The notes under the pieces: model-generated | Database searches by the model: none | Told to the model about the DNA's origin: nothing | What the model saw: the letters and a program-made list of their open reading frames with translations, nothing else | Assembly: GCA_964372165.1 (NCBI GenBank) | Contig: CAYJPT010000121.1 | Coordinates: 1 to 6,935 of the forward strand | DNA: 6,935 nt | Direction of reading: 5' to 3' | Origin: CAYJAD01 sp964372165 | Lineage (GTDB): Bacteria > Desulfobacterota > Desulfovibrionia > Desulfovibrionales > Desulfovibrionaceae | Translations under genes and position numbers: made by a program | Shown here: in pieces, positions 5,984 to 6,935 of the stretch | Numbering within the stretch: position 1 is the stretch's first letter | Layout of the letters: each line of letters opens with the position of its first letter

Positions 5984-6935
5984 ATGTCGGAAATTACAGT
6001 TACTGAATACTTGCTGCTTCACCAAAGTCGTAGTCCACACGCTACAGGGCAATTTACCAGCCTTTTGTATGATTTGATTTTATCTGGTAAAATTATTTCA
6101 AAGCGTGTAAATAAAGCAGGTCTTTTGGATATTTTGGGTGGAGCAGGTTATGTTAATGTGCAGGGTGAAGATGTTCAAAAGTTAGACGATATTGCAAATA
6201 ACGTCCTCACTTACCGAATGGAACGCTGTGGAACACTTTGTGCCATGGGCTCAGAAGAAAATGCTGAGCTTTTAACAATACCACCTGAATTTCCACGCGG
6301 TGATTATATTTTGATTTTTGATCCACTTGATGGTTCAAGCAATATTGACGTTAACATAAATGTTGGTACTATTTTTTCCATATTGCGCAGACCTTCTGGT
6401 AGTACTGGTGAAGTGACCCTTAATGATGTTTTGCAACCAGGTGTTCAACAAGTAGCTGCAGGATATATTTTATATGGTCCTTCAACCATGTTGGTTTTTT
6501 CCACAGGTCAGGGAGTGCATGGTTTTACACTTGACCCAGGCGTTGGTGAATTTTTGCTTTCGCATCCTAATATAACTATGCCAAACAGAGGCAAAATTTA
6601 TTCTGTAAATGAAGGCTATTGGCATGATTGGGGACAAGCTGCACAAGAAAGTGTTGCGTGGTTCAAAAATCCAAATAGCGGTCATGGTACAAAATATTCA
6701 GCACGTTATGTTGGTTCGTTGGTGGCAGATTTTCACCGCACTTTGCTAAACGGCGGAATTTATCTTTATCCAGAAGATAAAAACAAACCGCAAGGTAAAT
6801 TGCGCCTTATGTGTGAGGCTGCGCCCTTGGCTTTTCTTGCTGAACAAGCTGGCGGTAAAGCTAGTAATGGTCATAAGCGTATATTAGATATTGTACCAGA
6901 AGAACTACATGCTCGTAGCCCACTATTTATAGGAT
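5984..6935 (+). CDS. fbp: Class I fructose-1,6-bisphosphatase (3' end beyond window)
   Basis: This cytoplasmic, Mg-dependent enzyme hydrolyses fructose 1,6-bisphosphate to fructose 6-phosphate, the one-way step of gluconeogenesis. The frame is open from ATG 5984 to the window edge, giving 317 residues. The family is about 335, so only a short C-terminus is missing. Visible active-site blocks are MGSEE (88-92), the metal- and phosphate-binding FDPLDGSSNID (112-122), KYSARYVGSLVADFHR (237-252), and GKLRLMCEAAPLAFLAEQAGG (271-291) with its metal-ligand glutamate E278. NGGIYLYP (256-263) and RSPLFIG (311-317) are also typical. AAGGGA (5973-5978) gives a good ribosome site at spacing five. Many bacterial and eukaryotic class I enzymes are inhibited by AMP, but I cannot judge that here. 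A strong terminator just upstream separates the gene from the lipoprotein unit. Confidence 0.96.
   Translation, partial: MSEITVTEYLLLHQSRSPHATGQFTSLLYDLILSGKIISKRVNKAGLLDILGGAGYVNVQGEDVQKLDDIANNVLTYRMERCGTLCAMGSEENAELLTIPPEFPRGDYILIFDPLDGSSNIDVNINVGTIFSILRRPSGSTGEVTLNDVLQPGVQQVAAGYILYGPSTMLVFSTGQGVHGFTLDPGVGEFLLSHPNITMPNRGKIYSVNEGYWHDWGQAAQESVAWFKNPNSGHGTKYSARYVGSLVADFHRTLLNGGIYLYPEDKNKPQGKLRLMCEAAPLAFLAEQAGGKASNGHKRILDIVPEELHARSPLFIG

Noticed and set aside
5672..6052. 126-codon open frame on the - strand, Ser/Val/Leu-rich
   Set aside because: It is the antisense image of the acidic Asp/Ser/Thr tail of the lipoprotein and crosses the terminator and the fbp start. Its low complexity comes from the repeats on the other strand.

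Overview
The window reads as a stretch of ordinary bacterial chromosome, about 35-40% GC by eye. All six gene products I can place in families, plus one small unknown, lie on the + strand. The set is a protein-repair methyltransferase, a CxxC-bearing Mrp/NBP35 ATPase, PgsA, a small helical protein, an FtsB-like division protein, a TPR protein, a Cache-like lipoprotein and class I fructose-1,6-bisphosphatase. The sequence styles, especially the TPR protein with its 'RTRSMAEVLAEQGDYAGAL' segment, recall Desulfovibrionaceae. The low GC and A/T-rich third codon positions would fit an AT-rich member such as Lawsonia intracellularis. That assignment is inference from memory and was not searched.

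Layout. Positions 1-320 hold no gene. They contain two stem-loops that may end an upstream transcript, a possible promoter at 219-247, and overlapping inverted repeats just before the first gene. Next come pcm (321-992) and, 27 nt later, an mrp-type ATPase gene (1020-1895), probably co-transcribed. A 237-nt gap with a foldable leader precedes pgsA (2133-2687), which is followed by a small gene of unknown function (2735-3001). A 205-nt gap leads to an ftsB/divIC-like gene (3207-3530). Its 3' end overlaps a TPR-protein gene (3514-4467) by 17 nt. A Cache-like lipoprotein gene with a long Pro-rich and acidic tail follows (4560-5909). It ends in a textbook intrinsic terminator (5917-5954). The fbp gene starts 29 nt after the T-run and leaves the window incomplete at 6935.

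How the genes relate. pgsA, the ftsB-like gene, the TPR gene and the lipoprotein gene form a block with a cell-envelope flavour: phospholipid synthesis, septum assembly, a probable protein-protein adaptor and a surface or periplasmic ligand-binding-like domain. pcm/mrp and fbp are housekeeping genes for protein repair, Fe-S cluster handling and gluconeogenesis. I found no mobile element, CRISPR array, tRNA or rRNA, and no clear sign of horizontal transfer. Nothing here convinces me of a new defence, transport or biosynthetic system. The points most worth following up are the lipoprotein architecture, the terminator placed almost against the fbp start, the structured pgsA leader and the unknown 88-residue protein.
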